A stretch of DNA of 64,000 bases from contig CP064972.1 in the NCBI GenBank assembly GCA_016699405.1, positions 5,160,192-5,224,191 on the forward strand. Direction: 5' to 3'. The position numbers and the translations under genes are program-made. The notes below the pieces were generated by a model. It was not told the DNA's origin, searched no databases, and was given only the letters and a program-made list of their open reading frames with translations. Source of the stretch: Holophagales bacterium. Its GTDB lineage: Bacteria; Acidobacteriota; Thermoanaerobaculia; Multivoradales; JAGPDF01. Each line of letters opens with the position of its first letter. Positions within the stretch are counted from its first letter, which is position 1. Positions 36,937 through 46,973 of this stretch are shown here, one piece after another.

Positions 36937-37999
36937 TCATGCAGTCCCGGCGGCGGTGCGCAGAGCCTCGTAGGGTTCGCCGCTCACCCAGAGCCGATGC
37001 AGGAGGACGGCGAGCTTGCGGGCGATGGCGACGATCGCCCGTTTCTTCGCCGCTTTGCCGCCGCGTTTCGACAGCGCTTCGCCAAATCGCCGCAGATCGC
37101 TGTCGGGTGCGAGGGGACCCAGGATGTACTGGGCCGCTTGGACGAGCAGCTTGCGCAGGAAGGGGTCACCTTGCTTGGTGATCCGCAGCTGGGGCTGGCT
37201 CTCGCCCGAGTCCCGGACGCCGGGGACCAGTCCCAGGTAGGCCCCGACCTCTCGACTGCGGCGGAAGCGCTCGGGGGTTTCGATCGTCAGCACGTAGCTG
37301 ACCGCCGTGACGACGCCCACGCCCGGGACCTGACGCAAGCGCTCGGTCTCGGGATGACGACGGCCGGGCTCCTCGACCTCACGGTCGAAGCCCTTGATCC
37401 GCTCCGTCAGCTCCATCACCGTTTCGAGAATCCTCAGCAGCGAGGGCCGCAGGCTCTCCGGCAAGGCCGACACGGCACGTGTAGGGAAGGCCTCCGTCGA
37501 ACACTTGGGCAGACGTCCTCCAATCGCCTTGACCGCGCCGCGCACGTGATTGACCGCCATCGTGCGCATCCGCACCAGGACATCCCGCGCCCGCATCACC
37601 TCGAGCTCTCGCTGAGCGGCTTCGCTTCGATGCCGCACCGGATGCAGCAGCTTCGGCTCGACACGCGCCAAGCGCGCCAGTGTCTCGGCGTCCAGCACGT
37701 CCGTCTTCTTCCGGCTCTTGCCGATCAGCGGCAGCTGACGCGAATCCGCCACGATCACCTCGTGTCCCAGACTCGACAGCAGCCGGCTCATCCACGGCGA
37801 CTGCGCTCCCGTCTCCAGCACCACCTGCATCGGGCCCCAGCGCGCCGACCAGGCTCGCAACGCGGCCTCCGAGCCTCCCGATCCGCTCCTGCCCTGCCTG
37901 CTCCCCACTCACCCGGTCGAGCACCACCACCTGCGTCCAGCGGTCGCCCACGTCCAGGCCCGCCGTCCACCCTCCCTCGCGCTTGCTATTCTTCTTCAC
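36937..37999 (-). pseudogene. IS110-family (IS1111-type) transposase with a +1 frameshift
   Basis: A GTG at 37999 preceded by AAGGAGG opens the N-terminal part (GLDVGDRWTQVVVLDRVSGE), which carries the first catalytic Asp. The frame then changes near 37876-37885 into VVLETGAQSPWMSRLLSSLG, TDVLDAETLARLARVEPKLL and the C-terminal GVVTAVSYVLTIETPERF...GLVPGVRDSGESQPQLRITKQG with the serine region. Removing one C from GGAGGCTCGG restores 353 residues; the span is 3n+1 long, as that predicts. Either this copy is inactive or the sequence carries an error there. Confidence 0.85.
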
Positions 38000-38066
38000 G
38001 GCCAACCTCCTTTCTGGGCCCCAGCCCGTCAACCTGCAGACCGCAAAGGTACTGCGACAGGGGGGT

Positions 38067-38078
38067 TGGCCTTCTCAT
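38067..38078 (-). repeat. Right subterminal inverted repeat of the IS1111-type element
   Basis: On the minus strand this reads ATGAGAAGGCCA, 5 nt inside the right end (the transposase 5' side). It is the inverse of 36676-36687. Confidence 0.85.
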
Positions 38079-38083
38079 TCCAA

Positions 38084-40112
38084 TCTCACCCCTGCGAGCC
38101 AACCGGACGGCGGCATCTGCTGCTTGGCCGGCTCGAGACAGACCGCCGCGACCCTTCCGCGATGTCGCGCCAGGAGTCTCTCGAGCGCCTCGAGATCTCC
38201 CCAGGCGAACGGCGCCACCAGCTCGCGCAGTCCGGCCGGAATCCCCCCCCACCGCCGGATTCCCGGCGGCGAACCAGTCGTGAAAGCCGTGGTAGCCGTG
38301 GTAGAGCACCATCTCGCGACCGGTCGCGAGGCGCGCGAGGCGCACCGCTGCCGTCACCGCATCCGAGCCGTTCTTGCCGAAGCCGACGGACTCCGCGCAA
38401 GGAATCGCCTCGACCAGTCGCCGCGCGACTTCGATCTCGAGCGGATGACCGAACGGGACCACCGGTCCGCAGCGCATCTGGTCGACGACCGCCGCCTCGA
38501 CCTCCGGGTCGCGATAGCCGAGCACCACCGAGCCGTAGCCGCTCATCCAGTCGATCAGTGTGCGCCCCGTGGTGTCGACGAGCTCACAGCCCACCGCCGA
38601 CTCCACGAACTGAGGGTAGAGCTCGTCCGCACCGGCATAGACCGGTCGCAGGCCGGTGACCAGCGGGGCGTAGGCGAGCAGTCGCCGCGACTCGCGGATG
38701 AGATCCACGGTGCGGGCGGCATCGACCGTCGACGGCCGATGTCGGCTCTCGCCTTCGTCGTCCGAAACCGGAAGGAATCTCTCCAACGTCTCCGGCAGCC
38801 GAAGGCTCTCTGCCTCCACGAGCCTTCCCAGGGTGAGGCGCAGAGCCTTTTCGACTTCGGCGAACGAGGGCGGAAGCGCCTCTCCATCGGGGAAGAAGCG
38901 CTCGAGATTCCGGCCCACGGAGAGCGCGAGCTCCCACGCTCCTTCGCCGCAGGCCTCGGTCTCCTGGTCGAGGCGACGCTCGGCCTCGGCGAGCCGGCTC
39001 GCCAGCTCGAGCGGCGAAGGCTCGTGGCGCTGCAGTGAGATGCGCGGGCCGTCGTCGTCCCCGAGCCACCCCTCGATGGTGGACACCGAGTGGGCCGGCG
39101 GCCCGTTGCGAGTGAAGACGAAACGAAGCTCGTCGAGCCCGAGCTCGACGGCCCGCCGGCGAGCCTCTTCCAGCTCGGCGAGCGAGGAGTTGTGGGCAAA
39201 GAGCACGTATTTCCAGACGACCCGCGGTGTGCTCCCGGTGGCGCGGCGTGCCTTCGCGAGATCGACGAGAAAGCGCCAGGCGAGCTCGAATCGGCCGCCG
39301 ATCCGATACCGCAGGTACGTCTCGGGGACGGTGCCGTCGATGGCGCAGACGATTTCGTCGAAGCTGCCCGCCAGTCGCGACGGATCGACGACCCCGTGCG
39401 CGTTTGTCGTCATCGACAGGTACGAGGCCGGGAAGCGGCTTCGCACCAGACGCGCAAGGCCCCAGACGTCGGGATGCAGCAGCGGCTCGCCGTGCCCCTG
39501 AAAATCGAACGCACCGACGGTGATTCCTGCCCGTTCGAGGTCGGACAGAATCTTGTCGAGCCTTCCCGCCTCGAGGTGCTGGGGCGGAGCGTGGCGGCGC
39601 ACGGCGAGCGGCACGCATCCGGGGCAGTCGAGGGAACAGTGGTAAGAGGGCTCGAGCTGGAAGACCTCGATGCGCCGGCGCGCGACAGCGTCGCTGCCGA
39701 AGGTCGGGCGCGCTCGCAGAGCCAGACAGCGCGCACAGACCTCCGGGAACGGCAACCTGCCGTCCCGCAAGCGGCGGCGGACGGCCTCGTACGGCTCGCC
39801 GAGCCAGACCTCGTGGGCATAGTCCCGCGTGGCGTCGAACCGTTGCAGCACGGTGGCATTCCCGGCATCGTCCCAGCAGACGAGATCACCGGTGGCGCGC
39901 AGATAGAGCGAGGCCTCCGAGGGGCAGGCGAGCGAATGCGATGGCGCCCGCGGCCGCGGCCTTCCGTCCCGCCCCTCGGCCCGCCCGTACGCCAGCCAAT
40001 GCCGAGTCGCCGCCGCCTCGTCCTCGATTCCCGCCAACCGCAAGTCCGGATAGCGGTCGAGATAACTCGCCCAGTCGAAGCTCTCGTCGGTCCCTGACAG
40101 ATCCGTCGGCAC
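38084..40112 (-). pseudogene. N-terminal part of disrupted radical SAM-aminotransferase fusion
   Basis: From a GTG at 40112: a short N-terminal region (WASYLDRYPDLRLAGIEDEA, HWLAYGRAEGRDG) of a type attached to glycan enzymes; a radical SAM domain with Cys159, Cys163 and Cys166 in CSLDCPGC and FDFQGHGEPLLHPDVW; then the start of a class III aminotransferase (FGKNGSDAVTAAVRLARLATG, YHGYHGFHDWFAAGNPAVGG). The frame breaks in a C8 run at 38243-38250. With one base fewer it continues IPAGLRELVAPFAWGDLEAL...EPAKQQMPPSGWLAGVR to the IS junction. Joined to 35680-36669 this gives 3018 nt, exactly 1006 codons. Fusion of these two activities suggests modification of a sugar- or amino-acid-linked substrate, unidentified. 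Confidence 0.85.
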
Positions 40113-40291
40113 ACCGGGTGTACGAGCTCGACGGGCGTACCGTTGCAGCGGCAGCGCTGCCGCGAGTCAGTTCGAGCAAGGCGATCCGAGCTCTGGGCGA
40201 TGTGGTGCCTCTCCTTCCCGGGCAAGATCGCAGGCTCGACCGGACCGTCGACTGGAGGGCGAAGCCCGGGCCGCCTAGAATCCCCCTCCAG

Positions 40292-41773
<1,482 letters not shown>

Positions 41774-41796
41774 AGCAATGAGCCATATTGTCCGAT

Positions 41797-41813
41797 GCGA
41801 GACAAGATGTCGC
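41797..41813 (+). promoter_or_regulatory. Upstream dyad 1 (candidate activator site)
   Basis: GCGAGACAAGATGTCGC is an imperfect dyad. It is almost the reverse complement of the second site at 41881-41897, and the centres are 84 bp apart, about eight helical turns. It lies 24 bp past the activator gene and about 160 bp before the predicted transcription start. Confidence 0.55.
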
Positions 41814-41880
41814 GAAACCTCGGCGGTGCCGCTACGTATGCCCTTTGCCGGGGTTGCGCACCTCCTCGAGTCGGACAGGT

Positions 41881-41897
41881 GCGACAAAATGTCTCGC
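41881..41897 (-). promoter_or_regulatory. Upstream dyad 2 (candidate activator site)
   Basis: The plus strand reads GCGACAAAATGTCTCGC; its reverse complement GCGAGACATTTTGTCGC matches dyad 1 at most positions. It sits about 76 bp before the predicted start, a usual enhancer distance for a sigma54 activator. Confidence 0.55.
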
Positions 41898-41937
41898 GCG
41901 CGATTCGGCGCGGCATTTCGCCAACGCTCCGTCGTTT

Positions 41938-41954
41938 CGGGCTAAGCTCCTGCA
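41938..41954 (+). promoter_or_regulatory. Candidate sigma54 (-24/-12) promoter
   Basis: CGGGCTAAGCTCCTGCA has GG at 41940-41941 and GC at 41952-41953, the obligatory GG-N10-GC spacing. The -12 element CTGCA is close to TTGCA; the -24 element GGGCT is weaker against TGGCA. It lies 89 bp before the 54-residue gene. Confidence 0.45.
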
Positions 41955-42011
41955 ACGACAATGGGTTGGATCGACATTCTCGGCGGCGCGGGAACCTGGC
42001 AGCAGAGTTGC

Positions 42012-42036
42012 TCTCCTCGGCAACCGTCCGAGGAGA
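42012..42036 (+). promoter_or_regulatory. Hairpin that buries the ribosome binding site
   Basis: TCTCCTCGG (42012-42020) and CCGAGGAGA (42028-42036) form a perfect 9-bp stem with a 7-nt loop. The Shine-Dalgarno GAGGAG of the 54-residue gene (ATG at 42043) is entirely in the 3' arm, so the folded leader would block translation. Confidence 0.65.
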
Positions 42037-42042
42037 CATCCC

Positions 42043-42207
42043 ATGCTCCAGTCCATTGCCCGTCAGCTCACGGTCCTTCACCTTCCTGTCGCGCACGCCG
42101 ATCGGGTCTTCGCCCTGGCGGCGGTCGGATCGTTCGTCTGGCTGCTCCTCAACGACAAGATCCACCCACTCGCCGTCTACCTGCTCCAGGCCTACCTGAG
42201 TTTCTGA
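42043..42207 (+). CDS. Small membrane protein, 54 residues
   Basis: This starts at an ATG 7 nt after a consensus GAGGAG. It reads MLQSIARQLT, then a polar-to-hydrophobic switch at residue 20 and one membrane helix (VFALAAVGSFVWLLLNDKI), then HPLAVYLLQAYLSF. I recognise no family. It is the first gene after the candidate sigma54 promoter and ends 27 nt before the RsbW-like gene, so it probably heads that operon. A membrane anchor or stress-responsive peptide is possible. Confidence 0.7.
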   Translation: MLQSIARQLTVLHLPVAHADRVFALAAVGSFVWLLLNDKIHPLAVYLLQAYLSF

Positions 42208-42234
42208 CCCTCGCCTCGAGGCCGGGAGCGGTCG

Positions 42235-42669
42235 ATGGCTGAGCAGGCCCCGCTGCGGGAGATCCGCCTGGTGCTGCCGATGGCACCGGACATGGAAGTG
42301 GTCGCCAGTCAGGCGGCCACCGCGGTGGCCGAGTTCGTCCGCATGAGTGCGGATAAGATCGACGAAGTCCGGATGGCGGTGGTCGAGGCCTGCATCAATG
42401 CTTTCGAGCACAGCCACGCTCCGGATCACACGCTGGAGATCACCTTCACGGTTCTCGGCGCGCCCGACCCCGAGTCGCTCCGCATCACGGTCCACGACCG
42501 CGGTGTCGGCTTCGCGCCGGAGAGCCTCGAAGAGCCGAAGATCGAGACCAAGATCAAGTCGGAGCGGAAACGCGGCTGGGGCATTAAGATCATCCGCGGC
42601 CTCATGGACGAGGTGAGCATTCAGTCGGGCGCGCAGGGCACGACGGTCGTGATGTGCAAGTCGCGATGA
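42235..42669 (+). CDS. RsbW/SpoIIAB-like anti-sigma factor ATPase
   Basis: A 144-residue GHKL ATPase: N-box DEVRMAVVEACINAFEHSHA, G1 HDRGVGFAP and G2 KRGWGIKIIRGLMDEV. The length and N-box place it with serine kinases of partner-switching systems, which hold a sigma factor or other target and phosphorylate a STAS partner. Its stop lies just before the STAS gene. No sigma factor gene lies in this operon, so the target is encoded elsewhere or is not a sigma factor. Confidence 0.88.
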   Translation: MAEQAPLREIRLVLPMAPDMEVVASQAATAVAEFVRMSADKIDEVRMAVVEACINAFEHSHAPDHTLEITFTVLGAPDPESLRITVHDRGVGFAPESLEEPKIETKIKSERKRGWGIKIIRGLMDEVSIQSGAQGTTVVMCKSR

Positions 42670-42686
42670 AGGAAGGGGCCACCACG

Positions 42687-43043
42687 ATGACCGAAGGACT
42701 CAAGCTGACCGTCGACCGCCGCGAAGGCCTCGCGGTCATCTACACCGACGGCTACATCAACAATCAGGGCGGCGAAGAGATCGCCCGGACGGCCTACGAC
42801 CTCATCGACCAGGGTCATCGGCACCTCCTGCTCAACCTGACGGGAACCAAGATCATCAATTCCATCGGCATCTCCATCCTCATCGAGATCATCGAGCGGA
42901 TGATCGAGATCGAGGGGCGGCTCGCCTTCTGCTCGCTGACTCCGACGATCGAGAAGACCTTCCACATCATGGGGCTCGCCCAGTACGCCGGGATCTTCCC
43001 GGACGAGCCCGCCGCGGTCCTCGCCCTCACGGGCACGGCATGA
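42687..43043 (+). CDS. STAS-domain anti-sigma factor antagonist (SpoIIAA/RsbV-like)
   Basis: A 118-residue STAS protein: LKLTVDRREGLAVIYTDGYINNQGGEEI, then LLLNLTGTKIINSIGISILIEII, where the Ser after Asn is the usual phosphorylation site. GGAAGGGG (42671-42678) sits 8 nt before the ATG at 42687, which I chose. An ATG at 42666 overlaps the previous stop as ATGA and remains possible. Its stop overlaps the phosphatase start (ATGA at 43040). Confidence 0.88.
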   Translation: MTEGLKLTVDRREGLAVIYTDGYINNQGGEEIARTAYDLIDQGHRHLLLNLTGTKIINSIGISILIEIIERMIEIEGRLAFCSLTPTIEKTFHIMGLAQYAGIFPDEPAAVLALTGTA

Positions 43044-44626
43044 CCCTCCCCTCAGCACCCGCGATCCGCGCCTGGCGCGAGCTCGCGGCGCTCGCGGCGG
43101 GCGACGGCGCCGAGCGGTCGCTCGTCGAGCGGCTGCTCGACACTTGGCGCGCCGACACCGCGACGCCCGCCCTCGGTCTCTATCTGCCGACCGAGCAAGG
43201 CTGGCGACTCGAGGCCTCCGCCGGTGCCGGCGGTCTTGCCGAACGGCTCGCCCAGCCGCTTCCGGCAAACCAGCCGTCGCTGCGCCTCGGCGAGGCGCTC
43301 ATCGCCTGGCCCGCCGCCGTGGCCAACGACGTCGCCCCCCCGGAATCCCCGCTCGCCGAGTTGCTCGCCGTCGCCGTGCGCGGGCTCAGCCTGCGGCGCC
43401 AGCTCAAGGAGCGCGGGTTCGAGGCGAACTACCGCGGTGTCGAGCTCGAGGCGCTCTACGACGTCGGGTTGGCCATCGCCTCGACGCTCGACCTCGACCG
43501 GCTCTGCGAAGAGATCCTGATGCGTGCCGTCTCGCTGCTCGACGCCCGGCGCGGCGCCCTCTACCTGCTCGACGGCCGGATGCTCCGCTTGAACCGCGCT
43601 TTCGGCGGGGGCGCCCTGCCGGTGGTCGACACGGCCGACAACGGCGGCAGCCACCTTCTGCAGGCGGGCGACAGTGCCGCCGTCACCGCGCTGGTGCCGG
43701 GCGCGACCTTCGTCCTCGGCGTGCCGGTGGCGATCGACGCCGTGCCGCGCGGTCTCCTGGTCGTCGCCGACAAGGAGGACCGGCGCGGCGTCGGCCCGTT
43801 CCGCGAGAGCGACCGCCGCACGCTCGGCCTGCTCGCCAACCAGGCGGCCATCGCCCTGGAAAACGCCAACCTCCACCGCCAGGCGCTCGAGAAGGAGCGG
43901 CTCGAACGGGAGATCGAGCTCGCCTCGGAGATCCAGCGCAGCATCTTGCCCAAGGGCGTCCCGGACGTCCCGGGTTACGCGCTCGCCGGCTGGAACCGCC
44001 CGGCGCGGCACATCGGCGGCGACTACTTCGACTTCTTCCGACTGCGCTCCGGCCGCCTCGCGGTGACCGTCGGCGACGTCTCCGGCAAGGGTGTGCCGGC
44101 GGCCCTCCTGGTGTCGACGCTGCACTCGGCGCTCCACCTGCTCACCGACCGCGCCGAGCTCGGGCCCGAGCTCTTCGTCCGGCTCAACGAGCACGTGCTG
44201 GCCTCGAGCGCGCCGAACAAGTTCATCACGCTGCTCGTCGTCGACCTCGACCCGACGAGCGGCGAGCTCACCTACCTCAATGCCGGACACAACCCGGGAC
44301 TGCTGGTGCGAGCCAACGGCGAGGTCGTCCAGATGCGCACCGGCGGACTGCCGATCGGCCTGCTGCGCGACGTCTCCTATCGCACCGAGGACCTTCGTCT
44401 CGATCCAGGCGACCTCTTCTGCCTCTACAGCGACGGCATCACCGAGGCGACGTCGGCCGACGACGAGGAGTTCGGTCTCGAACGACTGGCCGACCTGCTG
44501 GTGGCTCGCCGCGGCGAGCCGCTCGAGGCGATCGTGCGGGAGATCGACCGCCTGGCAACCGACTTCGTCGACGGCGCTCCCCAAGGCGACGACCAGACCG
44601 TGGTGCTGTTGCGGCGCGATCCCTGA
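43040..44626 (+). CDS. GAF-PP2C serine phosphatase (RsbU/SpoIIE-like)
   Basis: A 528-residue protein: an N-terminal GAF-like region, a second GAF (about 140-285; YDVGLAIASTLDLDRLCEEI), then PP2C/SpoIIE. The metal-binding Asp residues lie in GGDYFDFFRLRSGRLAVTVGDVSGKGVPAALL, with YLNAGHNPGLL, LYSDGITEATS and GDDQTVVLL. It would dephosphorylate the STAS protein and thereby activate the pathway in response to whatever the GAF domains bind. It completes the partner-switching set. Confidence 0.9.
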   Translation: MTLPSAPAIRAWRELAALAAGDGAERSLVERLLDTWRADTATPALGLYLPTEQGWRLEASAGAGGLAERLAQPLPANQPSLRLGEALIAWPAAVANDVAPPESPLAELLAVAVRGLSLRRQLKERGFEANYRGVELEALYDVGLAIASTLDLDRLCEEILMRAVSLLDARRGALYLLDGRMLRLNRAFGGGALPVVDTADNGGSHLLQAGDSAAVTALVPGATFVLGVPVAIDAVPRGLLVVADKEDRRGVGPFRESDRRTLGLLANQAAIALENANLHRQALEKERLEREIELASEIQRSILPKGVPDVPGYALAGWNRPARHIGGDYFDFFRLRSGRLAVTVGDVSGKGVPAALLVSTLHSALHLLTDRAELGPELFVRLNEHVLASSAPNKFITLLVVDLDPTSGELTYLNAGHNPGLLVRANGEVVQMRTGGLPIGLLRDVSYRTEDLRLDPGDLFCLYSDGITEATSADDEEFGLERLADLLVARRGEPLEAIVREIDRLATDFVDGAPQGDDQTVVLLRRDP

Positions 44627-44749
44627 AGCCGGGTAACAGCTCCGAACCACCGCAGGGGGCGAGTCGCGAAGCCGTCGACCCACGACGGCCCGCGACGTCG
44701 GTCGCGCCGAAGTCTCCGCAGCTCGAGCGGCGGAGCGCCGCGCTTCGGA

Positions 44750-45999
44750 TCAGATGGCGAGGGGGCGGCCGACCGGAAGAGACCCCACGGCGATCGATGG
44801 CGCCGAGAAGCCGCCCCAGAGACGATCGCTCGAGGCCCGACAGGTGGAAAGCGGGCCGCAGCCGCGAATCGCGCCGAGTAGCGAGTCGAAACCGACCTCG
44901 AACTGAGCGTCCGGAACCGGGTCGCCGAGCTGACCGCTCGCGTCGATCCGCCGCAGACCGCGCCCCGTCCAGCGGAGCAGCGTTCCGCCGCGTGCCGGCA
45001 CCCGCTCGACACCGGAAACCGCCCCCACCCACAGGCCCCCCGCCGACTCGACGAGCCACTGTTCCTCGGGCTTCACCAGGCCGCCCCGCAGGCCCCAATT
45101 GCGACCGATCCACGGGGGGTCCGCGCCTTCCCGAGCCTCTCCGGCGGGCCAGGCCACCCGCTCGCGCGACCGGCCGAGGAGATCCCAGGGCAGCGGCAAC
45201 CCCTCGCCCCGCGGCTCGTCGACGAGCTCGAGGCCGAGCGCGGTCAGCGCGGAGCCGAGCTCCGACTCGCCGCCCTGCGTCCGCGAAAGCGCCGCCAGGG
45301 ACTCGAACAGCTCGACCGCCGCCGTCGCGGCGAAGACGGCTGCGACGGGTGCGTCCGGCAACTCGCCGAGGCCGGTGCCGCCGTGGGCGGCGCGGGCTCG
45401 TTCGACGATCGCCTCGAAGGGGAGCGCGGCCAGCGACCGCGCGGCCCCCTCGGCGCTCCCGGCTCCCGGCCGCCGCCCGCAGCGCACCGCCAGGCTGATC
45501 GCCGTCAGCTCCGCCGTCCGCGGCGTGGCCAGGTTCCCGCCGACCACCAGCCGGCCGACGGCCCAGTCGACCTCCGCCACCTCGCGCCGCGCGACCATTC
45601 CGGCAAGGCGGGTCCTGACCGACTCCAACTCGAGCGAAGCGACGGCGGGGTCGAAGAGCATCGGCAGCGGCTCCTCCGGCCCCATGCCACCCGGCGCTTC
45701 CCCCGTGTCGGGACGAGCCGCGACCCGGCTCGCCGCCACCGCGGCCCGGACGGCGGCTTCGAGGTCGGTCGACCCTCCGGAGCCGGTCCGGCTCTCGCCG
45801 ACCCGTCCTCCTTCGCGGACGCGAACGACGACGGTTCGCTCGTGCGGCGCAGCCAGCGACCGCGGACGCCCCCCTCGCAGATCGCTTCGCGCCGGACTTC
45901 CAGCCAGGCGATCGCGATGCCGTCGGCCGTCGCCCGGCTGGCCGCTTCGTCGACGCGGGCACGGATCGCGGCGAGCGTCAGGGGTTCGAAAGCTGGCAT
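44750..45999 (-). pseudogene. TldD/PmbA-like protein with a -1 frameshift
   Basis: The start is MPAFEPLTLAAIRARVDEAA at 45999, with EVRREAICEGG. The frame changes in a C6 run (45869-45874); adding one base gives RPRSLAAPHERTVVVRVREGGRVG and on to ...FDSLLGAIRGCGPLSTC...GGFSAPSIAVGSLPVGRPLAI, about 416 residues. The layout resembles PmbA/TldD modulators of peptide maturation, but no HExxH zinc motif is seen, so it would be a PmbA-type or divergent member. It is convergent with the phosphatase gene and divergent from pcm. A sequencing error in the C run could make this an intact gene. Confidence 0.6.
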
Positions 46000-46052
46000 G
46001 CATCGATCCTAGCAGCCACGTGGCTTGTGTTTTGCTTCTCGTCCCGTGGAGA

Positions 46053-46835
46053 ATGCCTGTCGCCGTGATTTTCGTGCCTCGTCCTCGCCACGCCGTCGTC
46101 CAACGGCCACTGCTCCGCGGTTCGGCCGTCGCCGCGACCCTGGTCCTGGCGGGAGCACTGGCGCTCGCTGCCTCGCCGGTCGTCGGACAGGAGGAGGCCA
46201 TGGCCGCTTTGCGCGAACGCATGGTCGACACGCAGATCGTCACCCGCGGGGTCCGCCAGCCGGCGGTGCTCCAGGCGATGAAGGCGGTGCCGCGCCACCT
46301 CTTCGTCCCCGAGCCATTCCGCGCCCAGTCCTACGAGGACTACCCGCTGCCGATCGGCGCGCAGCAAACGATCTCGCAGCCTTACATCGTCGCGCTGATG
46401 ACCGAGCTGCTCGACCTGACCGGCGACGAGCGGGTGCTCGAGATCGGCACCGGCTCGGGCTATCAGGCCGCCGTGCTCTCGCGTGTCGCCGGCGAGGTCT
46501 ACACCATCGAGATCCTCGAGCCGCTCGGCAGGCAGGCGCAGCGGATCCTCGGCGAGCTCGGCTACAAGAACGTCCACACGCGCATCGGCGACGGCTATCA
46601 GGGCTGGCCGGAGGCCGCGCCTTTCGACGCGATCGTCGTCACCGCCGCCCCCGAGCGGATTCCGCAGCCGCTGCTCGATCAGCTCAAGGTCGGCGGAAGG
46701 ATGGTCATCCCCGTCGGTGCCTTCTTCCAGGATCTCCTGGTGCTCACCAAGACGCCGAACGGCGTCGACAAGAAGAACATCATCCCGGTGCGCTTCGTGC
46801 CGATGACCGGCGAAGCGCAGAAGAAGCCGAAGTAG
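46053..46835 (+). CDS. pcm: Protein-L-isoaspartate O-methyltransferase, predicted exported
   Basis: A 260-residue protein: a hydrophobic signal (AVAATLVLAGALALAASPVVG) is followed by the PCM core MVDTQIVTRGVRQPAVLQAMKAVPRHLFVP, QTISQPYIVALM, SAM loop VLEIGTGSGYQAAVLS and VTAAPERIPQPLLDQLKVGGRMVIPVG. PCM repairs isoaspartyl residues. An N-terminal signal suggests a periplasmic form. The ATG at 46053 has GGAG very close (2-3 nt), so the start is not firmly fixed. Only 53 bp separates it from the divergent TldD-like gene. Confidence 0.88.
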   Translation: MPVAVIFVPRPRHAVVQRPLLRGSAVAATLVLAGALALAASPVVGQEEAMAALRERMVDTQIVTRGVRQPAVLQAMKAVPRHLFVPEPFRAQSYEDYPLPIGAQQTISQPYIVALMTELLDLTGDERVLEIGTGSGYQAAVLSRVAGEVYTIEILEPLGRQAQRILGELGYKNVHTRIGDGYQGWPEAAPFDAIVVTAAPERIPQPLLDQLKVGGRMVIPVGAFFQDLLVLTKTPNGVDKKNIIPVRFVPMTGEAQKKPK

Positions 46836-46973
46836 TCGCTCGCCGGCGCGCGCGATCGCACCGCTCGCCCGGCGCGGGGGGCGGCGGCGCTGCTCGGTAC
46901 CGCGCGTTCTCGCACCGCACGTGCGGAGCGAACGCGCACCGATTCGTCTCCTCGACCATAATCGCCGTCGGAC

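Larger units (their letters stand above)
36670..38083 (-). mobile_element. IS1111-type (IS110 family) insertion sequence, about 1414 bp
   Basis: The boundaries follow from the interrupted gene. The upstream part ends in codons for GVR and the downstream part resumes DLAHQHG. Removing 36670-38083 rejoins them in frame once the C8 indel is allowed for. The element carries a DEDD-type IS110 transposase and perfect 12-bp subterminal inverted repeats (ATGAGAAGGCCA) set 5-6 nt in from the ends. Subterminal repeats define the IS1111 subgroup; classical IS110 members lack them. No target-site duplication is seen, as expected. The exact ends are uncertain by a few bases. Confidence 0.85.

Noticed and set aside
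35680..40112. In-frame UGA (selenocysteine) as the cause of broken frames, given SelB
   Set aside because: The breaks are frame changes caused by indels or the IS, not single UGA codons in an otherwise open frame.
46940..46973. CATAAT as a firm -10 box for the antiporter gene
   Set aside because: No recognisable -35 hexamer at 16-18 bp upstream, so it is mentioned only as a possibility.
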